This document shows, piece after piece, positions 9,214 to 18,001 of a stretch of 64,000 nucleotides of DNA. Position numbers and translations under genes: made by a program. A model generated the notes under the pieces. The model saw only the letters and a program-made list of their open reading frames with translations. It did not search any database and had not been told where the DNA came from. Source of the DNA: Geobacteraceae bacterium (lineage in GTDB: Bacteria; Desulfobacterota; Desulfuromonadia; Geobacterales; Geobacteraceae); assembly GCA_029975275.1 (NCBI GenBank), contig JARKPN010000094.1:58778-122777 (forward strand), in the 5' to 3' direction. Every line of letters starts with the position of its first letter. Positions within the stretch are counted from its first letter, which is position 1.

Positions 9214-10047
9214 CTACTTCCTCAGCTTCAATGCTTCCCGGTACACCCGGCTCCTGGCTTCGCCGGTCTCCTGCGTAACACGCTTGACCGCATCCTTGAC
9301 GAACATCCCCTCCCCGTCCAGGTAGCGGGACAGGAGCTCGGGGACAAGATCCTGATTGCTGGCGCGCTCCTCAGGAGACGGCGCGATCAACAGCACGATT
9401 TCGCCTTTCACCCCGAGTTCCTCCACGGTCCGGAGGACCTCAGACACCCTTCCCCGGAGGAATTCCTCATAGACCTTGGTAAGCTCCCGCGCCAGCACCA
9501 TCTCCCGGTCTCCCAATATCTCCAGGATATCCGCCAGGGCTGCCGCGACGCGGGTCGGAGCCTCGTGAAAGACCAGCAGCCGCGGCTCCCCCTTCAGCGC
9601 CGCCAGGCGCTCCCGCCGCTTGCCGGCCTTGCTGGGGAGGAACCCCTCGAAGAGAAAGGTGTCGGTGGGGAGCCCCGAGGCCGACAGGGCCGCCGTGGAG
9701 GCGCATGCCCCCGGAACCGGCACGACCCGGATGCCGGATGCCACGGCGTCCCGCACCAGCTGGTATCCCGGATCCGAGATGCAGGGGGTGCCGGCATCGG
9801 AGATCAGCGCCACGGAGAGGCCGTCCTGCAGCTTGGCCAGTATCCGGGCTCCTTTGATGTTCTTGTTGTGATCGAAGTAGGAGGTGAGCGGCTTCGAGAT
9901 GCCGAAGTGGGTGAGAAGCTTGCGGGAGTGACGGGTGTCCTCCGCTGCGATCAGGTCCACCTCCCGCAGGACCCGGACGGCGCGCAGGGTCATGTCCTCC
10001 AGGTTACCGATGGGGGTTGCCACTATGTACAGGGTGCCGATGCTCAT
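9214..10047 (-). CDS. rsmI: RsmI, 16S rRNA (cytidine-1402 2'-O)-methyltransferase
   Basis: RsmI adds the 2'-O-methyl group to C1402 in the decoding centre of 16S rRNA, using SAM. The 277-residue sequence has the tetrapyrrole-methylase-type N-terminus GTLYIVATPIGNLEDMTLRA, the AEDTRHSRKLL motif and the SAM-pocket loops SDAGTPCISDPGY and VPVPGACASTAALSASGLP. It is the last gene of a compact rnhB-yraN-rsmI unit, ten bases after yraN. No clear intrinsic terminator follows. Confidence 0.95.
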   Translation of the reverse strand: MSIGTLYIVATPIGNLEDMTLRAVRVLREVDLIAAEDTRHSRKLLTHFGISKPLTSYFDHNKNIKGARILAKLQDGLSVALISDAGTPCISDPGYQLVRDAVASGIRVVPVPGACASTAALSASGLPTDTFLFEGFLPSKAGKRRERLAALKGEPRLLVFHEAPTRVAAALADILEILGDREMVLARELTKVYEEFLRGRVSEVLRTVEELGVKGEIVLLIAPSPEERASNQDLVPELLSRYLDGEGMFVKDAVKRVTQETGEARSRVYREALKLRK

Positions 10048-10057
10048 GTGAAAAGGG

Positions 10058-10438
10058 TCAATACGCCAGGTCGAAGGCGTTTTCTATATGCTCGATCACC
10101 GGCGCGCCATCCCGCAGGAACACGCCGACCACATCGAACCGGGCGCTGCTCTCCATGAGCCTGTTTTTTGCCAGCCAGGTCAGGGCCGCCTTGGAGATCT
10201 GGCGCTGTTTGAAGGGAGTGACGGAAAGCTGAGGAGGACCGTAAGACGTGGTGCGGCGCGTCTTGACCTCTATGAAGACGAGATCCGAGCCGTCCCGGGC
10301 GATGATGTCGATTTCTCCGCACTTGCAGCGGTAGTTGGTCTCCATGACCCGGAACCTGCGTTTTTTCAGGTACGCAAGGGCGATTTCCTCGCCGCGGGTG
10401 CCCAGGGTCCTGTTTTCCGAAGGGGATTCCCCTTTCAT
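10058..10438 (-). CDS. yraN: YraN/UPF0102 family nuclease-like protein
   Basis: A 126-residue UPF0102 protein with a restriction-endonuclease-like core. The family pattern is present: GEEIALAYLKKRRFRVMETN, then the putative active-site signature GEIDIIARDGSDLVFIEVK (acidic residues and EVK). Its molecular role is not settled; a Holliday-junction-resolvase-like fold is commonly assigned. The start overlaps the stop of rnhB by four bases (ATGA), indicating translational coupling. The rnhB-yraN pairing is common in bacteria. Confidence 0.92.
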   Translation of the reverse strand: MKGESPSENRTLGTRGEEIALAYLKKRRFRVMETNYRCKCGEIDIIARDGSDLVFIEVKTRRTTSYGPPQLSVTPFKQRQISKAALTWLAKNRLMESSARFDVVGVFLRDGAPVIEHIENAFDLAY

Positions 10439-11079
10439 TTGCGATCCCCCAGGTGTTCCCGGACGCCGCGGAAGGTCTTACGGTGAATGTCGCAGGGGCC
10501 TAACCGGGCGACGGCCTCCAGGTGGGCACGGGAACCGTAACCCTTGTGTATCCGGAACCCGTAGTTTGGGTAATTTTCTTCAAGGTCACACATTATCCTG
10601 TCCCGGGTGACCTTGGCGACGATGGAGGCGGCGGCTATGGATACGCTGGCCGCGTCCCCCTGTTTGATGGTCCGGCACGGGATTGGCAGCGCCGGTGCCG
10701 AGGTGCCGTCGATGAGGAGGAAATCGGGCTCGATTGCGAGCTCCGCGACCGCCAGCTTCATGGCCTCAAGGGTCGCCTGGAGTATGTTGATGCGATCTAT
10801 GATGCGGTGATCGCATACCCCCACCCCCACTGCCAGGGCCTGCCCCACGATCAGGTCGAACAGGGTATCACGCACGGCCGGCGTAAGCTTCTTCGAATCA
10901 TCGACGGCGCCGAAGTCACCCTCGGCCGGAAGGATAACGGCCGCTGCAACCACGGGCCCGGCCAGGGCGCCCCGCCCTGCCTCGTCCACTCCGGCCACGC
11001 GAGAGAACCCCCTTCTCAGGGCCAGCTTTTCGAATGCGCGCATGTCCCGTGGCTCGTGGCCGAAAAGGTCTCCGGTCAT
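10435..11079 (-). CDS. rnhB: Ribonuclease HII
   Basis: RNase HII cuts the RNA strand of RNA-DNA hybrids and removes single ribonucleotides from DNA. The 214-residue product carries the DEG-type active-site motif as Asp32-Glu33 in GVDEAGRGALAGPVVAAAV, a further catalytic acid in FLLIDG, and the conserved IVAKVTRDRIM segment. The first gene of its unit, it starts beyond the rplS terminator, so it probably has its own promoter, though none is obvious. Confidence 0.95.
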   Translation of the reverse strand: MTGDLFGHEPRDMRAFEKLALRRGFSRVAGVDEAGRGALAGPVVAAAVILPAEGDFGAVDDSKKLTPAVRDTLFDLIVGQALAVGVGVCDHRIIDRINILQATLEAMKLAVAELAIEPDFLLIDGTSAPALPIPCRTIKQGDAASVSIAAASIVAKVTRDRIMCDLEENYPNYGFRIHKGYGSRAHLEAVARLGPCDIHRKTFRGVREHLGDRK

Positions 11080-11131
11080 TTCTTTCCCCTTGCGGAAATG
11101 CCAACACGAAGAAAAGCGGCAACCGGCCGCC

Positions 11132-11164
11132 TCAAAAACAACGGCCCCGGGAGACCGGGGCCGT
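11132..11164 (-). terminator. Intrinsic terminator after rplS
   Basis: A perfect 10-bp stem (11141-11150 with 11155-11164, loop GAGA) lies 23 bases beyond the rplS stop codon. On the minus strand it is followed by a T-rich tail (TTGTTTTTGA), the classical form of a factor-independent terminator. It ends the ffh to rplS operon. Confidence 0.88.
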
Positions 11165-11186
11165 TCAGTCAGCCTGCTGGTAACGC

Positions 11187-11540
11187 CTACTGGGCGACGT
11201 ATTTCTTTTCGCGAATCCTCGCGGCCTTGCCGCGGAGCTTTCTCAGGTAGTAGAGCTTGGCGCGGCGGACCTGGCCGCGGGTCACAACCTCGATGGCTTC
11301 GAGGGAGGGCGAGTGGAGGGGGAAGCAGCGCTCGACGCCGATGCCGTTGGAGATCTTCCTGACGGTGAACGACTCGCGGATGCCGCCGTTCTGGCGCTTG
11401 ATCACGACGCCCTGAAACGCCTGGATCCTGGTCTTGTCGCCTTCCACGATCTTTACCTGAACCCGTACCGTGTCGCCCGGCTTGAACGGGGGAATATCCT
11501 TTTTCATCTGCTCGAATTCAATAAAATCAATCTTGTTCAT
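11187..11540 (-). CDS. rplS: 50S ribosomal protein L19
   Basis: L19 sits at the 30S-50S interface. The 117-residue product has the family signatures [50 protein letters not shown] and [16 protein letters not shown]. It is the last gene of the ffh-rpsP-khpA-rimM-trmD-methyltransferase-rplS operon and is followed by a strong terminator. Confidence 0.98.
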   Translation of the reverse strand: MNKIDFIEFEQMKKDIPPFKPGDTVRVQVKIVEGDKTRIQAFQGVVIKRQNGGIRESFTVRKISNGIGVERCFPLHSPSLEAIEVVTRGQVRRAKLYYLRKLRGKAARIREKKYVAQ

Positions 11541-11582
11541 TTTCTATCCTCCCTATGGTATCAAAGCGTTTCTAACGTGGTT

Positions 11583-12167
11583 TCACATCCGTTCGCCGAG
11601 GAGTCGGTCGAAGATGATGGCGGCCGCGGAGCGCACCGCCAGATGGTTATAGTCGCCAACTCCGGTTATCGGCGCCAGAACGTAATCCGCCTTCGAGAGC
11701 ACGTCTTCGGTCAACCCCCAACCGGTACCGAGCAGCAGCAGGTAGCTGGCGCCTCCCCGCTTCAGCATCCGCGCCATCTCCGGGTAGGAAACCGCGTTCG
11801 GGGCGCCCCTGGCGCCGGTGGCCACCGTGCGGACCGGCCCGCCGAACTCCTTTTCCATATGTGCCCGGACCTCGTCAAGGGTGGCGACGACGCTCACCAG
11901 GTCAAGGGCCTCCTTGCGCTTGGGGTTGTAGGCTGCGCCCCACCCCTCGCTCCAGTGGCCGGCTATGCGGCGGGCAAGCTCGCGCTGCTCCTCCAGCGGG
12001 GTGACTACGTAGTATCGGACAAGGCCGAAGGTCTTTGCGCTCCGGGCGATGTCGTGCAGATCCAGGTTCGTGACCGCGGTCGCCACGACCCGGAGGTTTC
12101 TGTCGTAAACGGGATGGTGGAGCAGGGCAACGGCCAGCGCACCTCCGGCCGGACTCTCACTCTCCAT
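11583..12167 (-). CDS. Predicted SPOUT-type RNA methyltransferase
   Basis: The product resembles the small SAM-dependent RNA methyltransferases (Methyltrn_RNA_4 family) often placed between trmD and rplS. Readable hallmarks are [29 protein letters not shown], and the C-terminal knot region [20 protein letters not shown] followed by [20 protein letters not shown]. The target RNA is unknown. The frame is open up to an ATG at 12209, but the ATG at 12167 sits right behind GGAGGAG and overlaps the trmD stop by 11 bases, as expected for coupled translation; the spacing to the ribosome site is short, so the start is uncertain by 14 codons. Confidence 0.8.
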   Translation of the reverse strand: MESESPAGGALAVALLHHPVYDRNLRVVATAVTNLDLHDIARSAKTFGLVRYYVVTPLEEQRELARRIAGHWSEGWGAAYNPKRKEALDLVSVVATLDEVRAHMEKEFGGPVRTVATGARGAPNAVSYPEMARMLKRGGASYLLLLGTGWGLTEDVLSKADYVLAPITGVGDYNHLAVRSAAAIIFDRLLGERM

Positions 12168-12900
12168 CTCCTCCGCCTGTCCGAAGCTCGTCAATGAATC
12201 TTGCGTCATCGTCCGTTACACAGACACTTTCCAGGAGTTCGGGACGGGTCATGAAGGTCTTGCGCAGCGATTCCCGACGACGCCAGCGTGCTATCTCCCG
12301 ATGATTCCCGGACAGAAGCACCGGTGGGACCGCAAGCCCCCTGAACTCCGGCGGCCGCGTATACTGGGGATATTCCAGCAGCCCGTTGGCAAAGGAATCG
12401 TCCGCGGCTGACTCGCCGCACCCGAGCACGCCGGGGAGAAGCCGTGCCACGGCGTCGACGATCACCACGGCGGCAGGTTCACCGCCCGAGAGGACAAAGT
12501 CTCCGATGGAGACCTCCATGTCCACGAACAGCTCCCTGACCCGCTCATCGACCCCCTCGTAACGGCCGCATATGATTATCAGCCCTTCTTCCGCCGCAAG
12601 CTCCCTTGCCAAGCCATGATCCAGGGTACGACCGCGCGGCGTCGTGAGGATCACCTTCGCAGCGGGACGCTGTGACTTTATCTCCTCTATGCAGGCGGCC
12701 AGCGGCTCGACCTTCATCACCATGCCGGCTCCTCCGCCGTACGGGTAGTCGTCGGTCACCCGGTGCCTGTCGGTTGCGTAATCACGGATATTGTGGATCC
12801 CGATTCCGAGCAGCCCCCTGGCCAGCGCGTTCCCGACGATGCTTTCGGAAAAGAATCCGGAAAACATGCCGGGGAAAAGGGTCAGGATATCGAATGTCAT
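12157..12900 (-). CDS. trmD: tRNA (guanine-37 N1)-methyltransferase
   Basis: TrmD methylates G37 next to the anticodon and prevents +1 frameshifting. The 247-residue product starts [20 protein letters not shown] and has the trefoil-knot SAM site ([47 protein letters not shown]), and then the C-terminal domain with [11 protein letters not shown]. It overlaps the rimM stop by four bases and lies in the standard rimM-trmD-rplS order. Confidence 0.97.
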   Translation of the reverse strand: MTFDILTLFPGMFSGFFSESIVGNALARGLLGIGIHNIRDYATDRHRVTDDYPYGGGAGMVMKVEPLAACIEEIKSQRPAAKVILTTPRGRTLDHGLARELAAEEGLIIICGRYEGVDERVRELFVDMEVSIGDFVLSGGEPAAVVIVDAVARLLPGVLGCGESAADDSFANGLLEYPQYTRPPEFRGLAVPPVLLSGNHREIARWRRRESLRKTFMTRPELLESVCVTDDDARFIDELRTGGGDGE

Positions 12901-13424
12901 AGATCGAGCAGCCCTTCGAGAGGGCGAACCACCATTTTCCGCTTGTCCAGGTCAACCCCGAGGACCACATCGGTCGTGGCCGGGATGAGGACTTCCCGTT
13001 CCCCGGATTTCACCACGTATACATCATTGCCGCCCGTTGGGAGGATATCGGCCAGTTCGCCAAGCGGGACGCCCTCCTCCGTAATGACGGCAAGGCCCAT
13101 CAGATCGCACCAGTAATATTCTCCCTCGGGGAGCCGGGGCAGCTGATCGCGCCGAATATACACCTCGCGCCCCACCAGGGGGAGTACTCGGTTTATGTCG
13201 TCGAATCCCCTTAATGTGACCAGGACCCGTTTCTTGTGCTCAAGTGCGCCGGCTATTTCGTATGAGTCGTACGTTCCGTCCGGCGCCGAGAGTATCAGGG
13301 TGCGGAGCCGGGTAATGCTCCCGGAATCCCCGGAATACGGCACTACCCGCACCTGCCCCCTGATACCGTGTGTTCCTGAAATTTTGCCGATAAGAATCAG
13401 CCCGTTCGTCTCTGCCTTATTCAA
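12897..13424 (-). CDS. rimM: Ribosome maturation factor RimM
   Basis: RimM binds S19 and helps 30S head maturation. The product has the N-terminal barrel ([20 protein letters not shown]) and the PRC-barrel domain ([27 protein letters not shown]). The frame is open to 13514, but the first 30 codons would overlap khpA and do not look like RimM. I place the start at TTG 13424, which overlaps the khpA stop codon (TTGAATAAG) and gives the usual length of 175 residues. No better ATG or GTG exists. The ribosome site is weak, consistent with translational coupling to khpA. Confidence 0.9.
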   Translation of the reverse strand: MNKAETNGLILIGKISGTHGIRGQVRVVPYSGDSGSITRLRTLILSAPDGTYDSYEIAGALEHKKRVLVTLRGFDDINRVLPLVGREVYIRRDQLPRLPEGEYYWCDLMGLAVITEEGVPLGELADILPTGGNDVYVVKSGEREVLIPATTDVVLGVDLDKRKMVVRPLEGLLDL

Positions 13425-13647
13425 CAATCTTGAGAATCGCCTTCTTGTTGCTTTTCGTGGAAACCGCGTTGAGGAGGGTTCGGATGGCCTTGGCTGTCCT
13501 CCCCTCTTTGCCAATGATCCGCCCCATGTCTTCTTTTGCCACCGTCAGTTTTATCACGGTCGTATCATTCTCCATTTCCTCGGTGGCATTCACCATACCC
13601 GGGTCGTCGACAAGAGCCTTGGCAATGATTTCTACGAGTTCTTTCAT
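13417..13647 (-). CDS. khpA: KH-domain RNA-binding protein KhpA
   Basis: A 76-residue single KH-domain protein with the GxxG loop inside MGRIIGKEGRTAKAIRTLL. KhpA proteins bind RNA, often with KhpB, and affect ribosome biogenesis and small-RNA biology in several bacteria. The gene lies between rpsP and rimM, its usual place, and its stop overlaps the likely TTG start of rimM. Confidence 0.93.
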   Translation of the reverse strand: MKELVEIIAKALVDDPGMVNATEEMENDTTVIKLTVAKEDMGRIIGKEGRTAKAIRTLLNAVSTKSNKKAILKIVE

Positions 13648-13698
13648 GACGGCATCCTCTGTACGCTAGAATATCCGGCGGACCGGAAAAACGGAACA

Positions 13699-13965
13699 TC
13701 ATGCTGCCTTGGTCGTGAATTTCTCCCAGATACCCGCCTTCTTGAGCATCTGCTTTACCGTGTCCGTCACCTGGGCTCCATTCTGCAGCCATTGGAGGGT
13801 TTTGTTCTCTTCGAACGTGAACGCGGCGGGTTCCTGGTTCGGGTCGTAGCTCCCCACCTTCTCGATGAACCTTCCATCTCTCTTGTACCGCTCATCCGCC
13901 ACAACGATCTGATAGTACGGTTTTTTCTTGGCGCCGGCCCTGGCGAGTCTCATCTTTACAGCCAT
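13699..13965 (-). CDS. rpsP: 30S ribosomal protein S16
   Basis: S16 is an early 30S assembly protein. The 88-residue product begins [20 protein letters not shown] and contains the typical [14 protein letters not shown] segment. AGGAGG lies just upstream. It follows ffh in the operon. Confidence 0.98.
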   Translation of the reverse strand: MAVKMRLARAGAKKKPYYQIVVADERYKRDGRFIEKVGSYDPNQEPAAFTFEENKTLQWLQNGAQVTDTVKQMLKKAGIWEKFTTKAA

Positions 13966-14033
13966 CTTATCCTCCTGGTTTATGTTTCCTTTACACCTGT
14001 TCGTTCAGTTCTTCTCAATGAAAAGGAGGTTGC

Positions 14034-15392
14034 TCAGAATGGAGGCATCCCCTTGCGCAACGCCCCCATACCTTTCAGCATCCCCTTGGGACCGATCTTC
14101 TGCAGGTGCCTGACTATCTTGAGCGCCTCGCTGAAGCGCTTGAGCAGCTGGTTCACCTCCTGCACCGTGGTACCGCTCCCCCTGGAGATCCTGAGCCTGC
14201 GGCTCCCGTTGATGATGGAAGGGTTGGCCCGCTCCTCGCGGGTCATGGAATCCATGATCGCCTCGATCCGTTTCAGCTCCCTTTCGCTGGGTTGCGCCCC
14301 CCCCATCTGCTTCATCATCTTTCCCATGCCGGGGATGAGGCCCATGATCGACTCCAGGGAACCCATCTTCTTCATCTGCTGAAGCTGGTTCCTGAAGTCC
14401 TCCAGGTCGTACCGGTTCTTCTTCAGCTTGTGCTGGAGCTTCTCCGCCTCCTTGACGTCGATGGCGGACTGGGCCTTTTCGATCAGGGTCAGCACGTCCC
14501 CCATGCCGAGGATGCGGGACACCAGCCGGTCTGCATGGAACACGTCCAGGGCGTCCAGCTTCTCCCCCAGGCCCACGAACTTGACCGGTTTGCCGGTGAC
14601 GGCCTTGATGGAGAGAGCCGCTCCACCCTTGGCGTCGCCGTCCAGCTTGGTCAGGATGACACCGGTCAGGTCGAGGCGCTGGTCGAAGCCGCTCGCCACG
14701 TTGACCGCCTCCTGACCGGTCATTGCATCGGCCACGAGAAGGATCTCGCGGGGGTCGACCGCGGCCTTGATGCGCGCCAGCTCGCCCATCAGGGTCTCGT
14801 CTATCTGCAGCCGTCCTGCGGTGTCCAGAATAACGGTGTCCAGCCCGGACAGCTCGGCGTAACGAAGCGCCTCGCGACAGATGTCCACCGGATCCTGATC
14901 GGCCCTTGAATCGAAAACCTCCAGCGAAAGCTGGGCGCCCAGGGTCTTCAGTTGCTCGATGGCGGCGGGCCGGTACACGTCCGCCGGCACCAGGAGAGGC
15001 CTCCTGCGCTGCGCCTTGAGGTGTCTGGCCAGCTTTCCGCAGGTGGTGGTCTTTCCCGAGCCCTGCAGGCCGACCAGCATGATCGGTACCGGCGGCTTGG
15101 CTGCCAGGTCCAGGGAGTTGTCCTCCCCTCCCCCCATGAGCGCAACCAGTTCATCGTGGACGATCTTGATGACCTGCTGCCCCGGGGCCAGGCTCTGGAG
15201 GACCTGCGAGCCGACGGCGCGCTCCCTGACCTTTTCGACGAACCCCTTGACGACCTTGAAGTTGACGTCCGCTTCGAGGAGCACGAGGCGCACTTCCCGG
15301 AGCGCGTCCTTTATGTTCTCCTCGGTCATCACACCGTGACCGCGGAGCTTTTTGAAGACAAGGTCCAGCTTGTCGGAAAGACTCTCGAACAT
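14034..15392 (-). CDS. ffh: Signal recognition particle protein Ffh
   Basis: Ffh binds signal sequences on nascent membrane proteins and, with 4.5S RNA and FtsY, delivers ribosomes to the membrane. The 452-residue product shows the N domain, the GTPase G domain (P-loop [31 protein letters not shown]) and the methionine-rich M domain near the C-terminus ([31 protein letters not shown]). It is the first gene of the ffh to rplS operon. Confidence 0.98.
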   Translation of the reverse strand: MFESLSDKLDLVFKKLRGHGVMTEENIKDALREVRLVLLEADVNFKVVKGFVEKVRERAVGSQVLQSLAPGQQVIKIVHDELVALMGGGEDNSLDLAAKPPVPIMLVGLQGSGKTTTCGKLARHLKAQRRRPLLVPADVYRPAAIEQLKTLGAQLSLEVFDSRADQDPVDICREALRYAELSGLDTVILDTAGRLQIDETLMGELARIKAAVDPREILLVADAMTGQEAVNVASGFDQRLDLTGVILTKLDGDAKGGAALSIKAVTGKPVKFVGLGEKLDALDVFHADRLVSRILGMGDVLTLIEKAQSAIDVKEAEKLQHKLKKNRYDLEDFRNQLQQMKKMGSLESIMGLIPGMGKMMKQMGGAQPSERELKRIEAIMDSMTREERANPSIINGSRRLRISRGSGTTVQEVNQLLKRFSEALKIVRHLQKIGPKGMLKGMGALRKGMPPF

Positions 15393-15473
15393 GGAATCTA
15401 TGACTCTTTTTCTATTGCCAAATTGCTATGCGCAAAAGGGAAAAGGCGTATAGTACACCCTGTAAAGCGGTTT

Positions 15474-15503
15474 ATACTAGATGACGGCCAGCTTTCTTGT
15501 CAA
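15474..15503 (-). promoter_or_regulatory. Sigma-70-type promoter of ffh operon
   Basis: On the minus strand, TTGACA (15498-15503) and TAGTAT (15474-15479) are separated by 18 bases. Predicted transcription would start near 15467, about 75 bases before the ffh ATG. The -35 hexamer lies within a few bases of the end of lon. Confidence 0.5.
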
Positions 15504-15512
15504 GATAATTTT

Positions 15513-17870
15513 TCACCGGGGAACCGGCTGACGCAGTTCCTGTGCGCCCTCCCCGTCAATGACGAAAGAAATGGCCTCCCGCACGTCATCCACGAAAGAG
15601 ACGGACACGTCGGCCTTGACCGTATCGGGGATATCCTCCATGTCAACCCGGTTCCTTGAGGGGATCACCACCATCCTGACGCCGGCGCGCCTGGCCGCCA
15701 GGATCTTCTCCTTCAGGCCGCCGATGGCCAGCACGCGCCCCGACAGGCTGATCTCGCCGGTCATGGCCACGTCCCGCCGGGCGGGCCGGTCGGTGAGCAG
15801 GGAGACGATGGCGGCCGCCATGGTGATCCCGGCCGAGGGACCGTCCTTGGGGATGGAGCCGGCCGGAACGTGGATATGGATGTCCGTGTTCCGGAACGTT
15901 TCCTCCGGAATGCCCCATTCCAGGCTGTTGGCGCGGATGAAGGAAAGCGCGGCCCGGGCCGATTCGCGCATGACCTCCCCCAGGGAGCCGGTCAGTATCA
16001 GCTCACGCCTCCCCGGCATGCGGGTCGCCTCCACGAAGATTATGTCTCCTCCGGTCTCGGTCCAGGCAAGCCCGGTGACGACCCCTACCCGGTCCTTTTC
16101 GGCGGCCACCTCGTTGAAAAACTTCCTCGGACCGAGGAACTCTTCCACCACCTGCGGGGTGATTTCCCGCCTCGCCGGCTTCTTCTGGGTGATCTCCTTC
16201 GCCACCTTGCGGCAGATGGACGCGATGTTGCGCTGGAGGTTGCGGACCCCTGCCTCACGGGTGTAGTCGCGGATGATGCGGTAGACGGCGTCCACGGCGA
16301 ATTCCGGCGGGGTCTCCTTCAGGCCGTTCTCCTCTACTTCCTTCGGGATCAGGAAGCGGAAGGCTATCTTCTCCTTTTCCTCATCGGTATAGCCGGACAG
16401 GTGTATGATCTCCATCCGGTCCCGGAGCGGAGGCGGTATGGTGTCGATCACATTGGCCGTGGTGATGAACATGACCCGGGAGAGGTCGAACGGCACGTCC
16501 AGGTAATGGTCCGCAAACGAGAAGTTCTGCTCCGGATCCAGCACCTCCAGCAGGGCGCTGGCCGGATCTCCGCGGAAGTCCAGGCCTATCTTGTCCGCCT
16601 CGTCGAGCATGAAGACCGGGTTGTTGGCGCCGCAACGGTAGATCTCCTGGATGATGCGGCCCGGCAGTGCCCCGATGTAGGTACGACGGTGGCCGCGAAT
16701 CTCGGCCTCGTCCCGCATCCCTCCGAGGGAGATGCGGATGAACTTTCTGCCGAGCGCCCTGGCAATCGACCTGCCCAGACTGGTCTTGCCCACCCCCGGA
16801 GGCCCCACGAAACAGAGGATGGGACCTTTCATCACGTCCCTGAGGGTACGGACGGCAAGGTATTCGAGTATCCGTTCCTTTATCTTCTCCAGGTCGTAGT
16901 GATCCTCGTTGAGCACCTGCTCGGCCTGGTTTATGTCGTTGTTGTCGGCGGTGGCCGCCTGCCACGGCATGCCGACCAGGTAGTCCAGGTAGGTCCTGGA
17001 CACGGTATATTCCGGCGAGGCGGGGTTGATCTTCTCCAGCCTCTTCAGCTCCTTGTCAGCTATCTTCCTCACTTCGTCCGGCATCCCGGCCGAGGCGATC
17101 TTCCTCTTCAGGTCGGCCATCTCGGAGCCCTTGCCGTCCTCCTCTCCCAGTTCCTCCTGGATCTGCTTCATCTGCTCACGGAGGAGGTACTCCTTCTGGG
17201 TCTTGCCGACCCGCTTGGTCACCTCGGCCTGCAGCTCGCCGCGCACCTGGAGTCTCTGCACCTCGTTGGTGAGATGGAGATAGACCTTCTTCAGCCTCTC
17301 TATGGGGTCGTAGGTTTCGAGCAGATTCTGCAGCTCGTCCAGCGAAAGGGTGACATACAGGGCAACCAGGTCGGAAAACCGCGCCGGGTTGTCGATATAG
17401 TCGATCATCTTGAGCACGTCGTCCGGCAGCGGCCTGCCGTAGGAAAGGGCTATCTTCAGGAGCGCGTTGAGGCTCTGCATCAGGGCTTCCGACACCACGG
17501 ACTTCTCGGCGAACTCCCGCACCGGCTCGATGCGGGCCAGCAGGCAGGGGGATTCCCCGACCACCCGCTCCAGCTTCACCCGGGCGATCCCTTCCAGGTT
17601 GAGCTTGGCGCCCCCCTCGGGAAGCTTGACGATCTGGTTGATCTTGCAGACGGTCCCGGTCTCGTACCAGGGCGCCGACTCGTCCTCCGCCCGCTTCTCC
17701 CGCTGCCGGAACAGGGCGATGAGATTCTGGTGGCGCATGGCCTCCTCGAAGGGGGCCAGTTCTTCGTCCTTCAGGAACAGCGGGAAGATCATATAGGGAA
17801 ACGCCACCATGTCCTTGACCAGGTAGATTGGAAGCACTTCCGGAATAGCTGAAATAGCAGATTCAGACAT
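15513..17870 (-). CDS. lon: ATP-dependent protease Lon
   Basis: Lon is a cytoplasmic hexamer that unfolds and degrades misfolded and regulatory proteins. The 785-residue product has the N-terminal substrate-binding domain (PIYLVKDMVAFPYMIFPLFL), the AAA+ module (Walker A GPPGVGKTSLG; Walker B VFMLDEADKIG) and the serine-lysine protease domain. The catalytic Ser is at residue 679 in PKDGPSAGITMA and the Lys at residue 722 in GGLKEKILAARR. Length and residues match the canonical LonA class. It is a single-gene unit between ffh and an ABC-F gene. Confidence 0.98.
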   Translation of the reverse strand: MSESAISAIPEVLPIYLVKDMVAFPYMIFPLFLKDEELAPFEEAMRHQNLIALFRQREKRAEDESAPWYETGTVCKINQIVKLPEGGAKLNLEGIARVKLERVVGESPCLLARIEPVREFAEKSVVSEALMQSLNALLKIALSYGRPLPDDVLKMIDYIDNPARFSDLVALYVTLSLDELQNLLETYDPIERLKKVYLHLTNEVQRLQVRGELQAEVTKRVGKTQKEYLLREQMKQIQEELGEEDGKGSEMADLKRKIASAGMPDEVRKIADKELKRLEKINPASPEYTVSRTYLDYLVGMPWQAATADNNDINQAEQVLNEDHYDLEKIKERILEYLAVRTLRDVMKGPILCFVGPPGVGKTSLGRSIARALGRKFIRISLGGMRDEAEIRGHRRTYIGALPGRIIQEIYRCGANNPVFMLDEADKIGLDFRGDPASALLEVLDPEQNFSFADHYLDVPFDLSRVMFITTANVIDTIPPPLRDRMEIIHLSGYTDEEKEKIAFRFLIPKEVEENGLKETPPEFAVDAVYRIIRDYTREAGVRNLQRNIASICRKVAKEITQKKPARREITPQVVEEFLGPRKFFNEVAAEKDRVGVVTGLAWTETGGDIIFVEATRMPGRRELILTGSLGEVMRESARAALSFIRANSLEWGIPEETFRNTDIHIHVPAGSIPKDGPSAGITMAAAIVSLLTDRPARRDVAMTGEISLSGRVLAIGGLKEKILAARRAGVRMVVIPSRNRVDMEDIPDTVKADVSVSFVDDVREAISFVIDGEGAQELRQPVPR

Positions 17871-17925
17871 GAATGCACCTCAAGTTAGGGCTACCGCGTT
17901 TCTAACGCTTTATAATTATTCGGAA

Positions 17926-17953
17926 ATCCTATCAGCAATATCAGGGCTGTCAA
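17926..17953 (-). promoter_or_regulatory. Possible lon promoter
   Basis: Minus-strand TTGACA (17948-17953) and TAGGAT (17926-17931) are 16 bases apart and lie about 55 bases before the lon ATG. No heat-shock (sigma-32 or CIRCE) site could be recognised. The -10 match is only moderate. Confidence 0.38.
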
Positions 17954-18001
17954 GACGGTTCGCACATCCCTCCGCCCCCTTTCGAAGCCCTGTTTCCACT
18001 C

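Noticed and set aside
9065..9325. 86-codon plus-strand frame before rsmI
   Set aside because: It overlaps the 3' end of rsmI on the opposite strand and has no family resemblance.
15870..17852. 660-codon open frame on the plus strand opposite lon
   Set aside because: It is the antisense of a perfectly conserved Lon protease and resembles no protein family.
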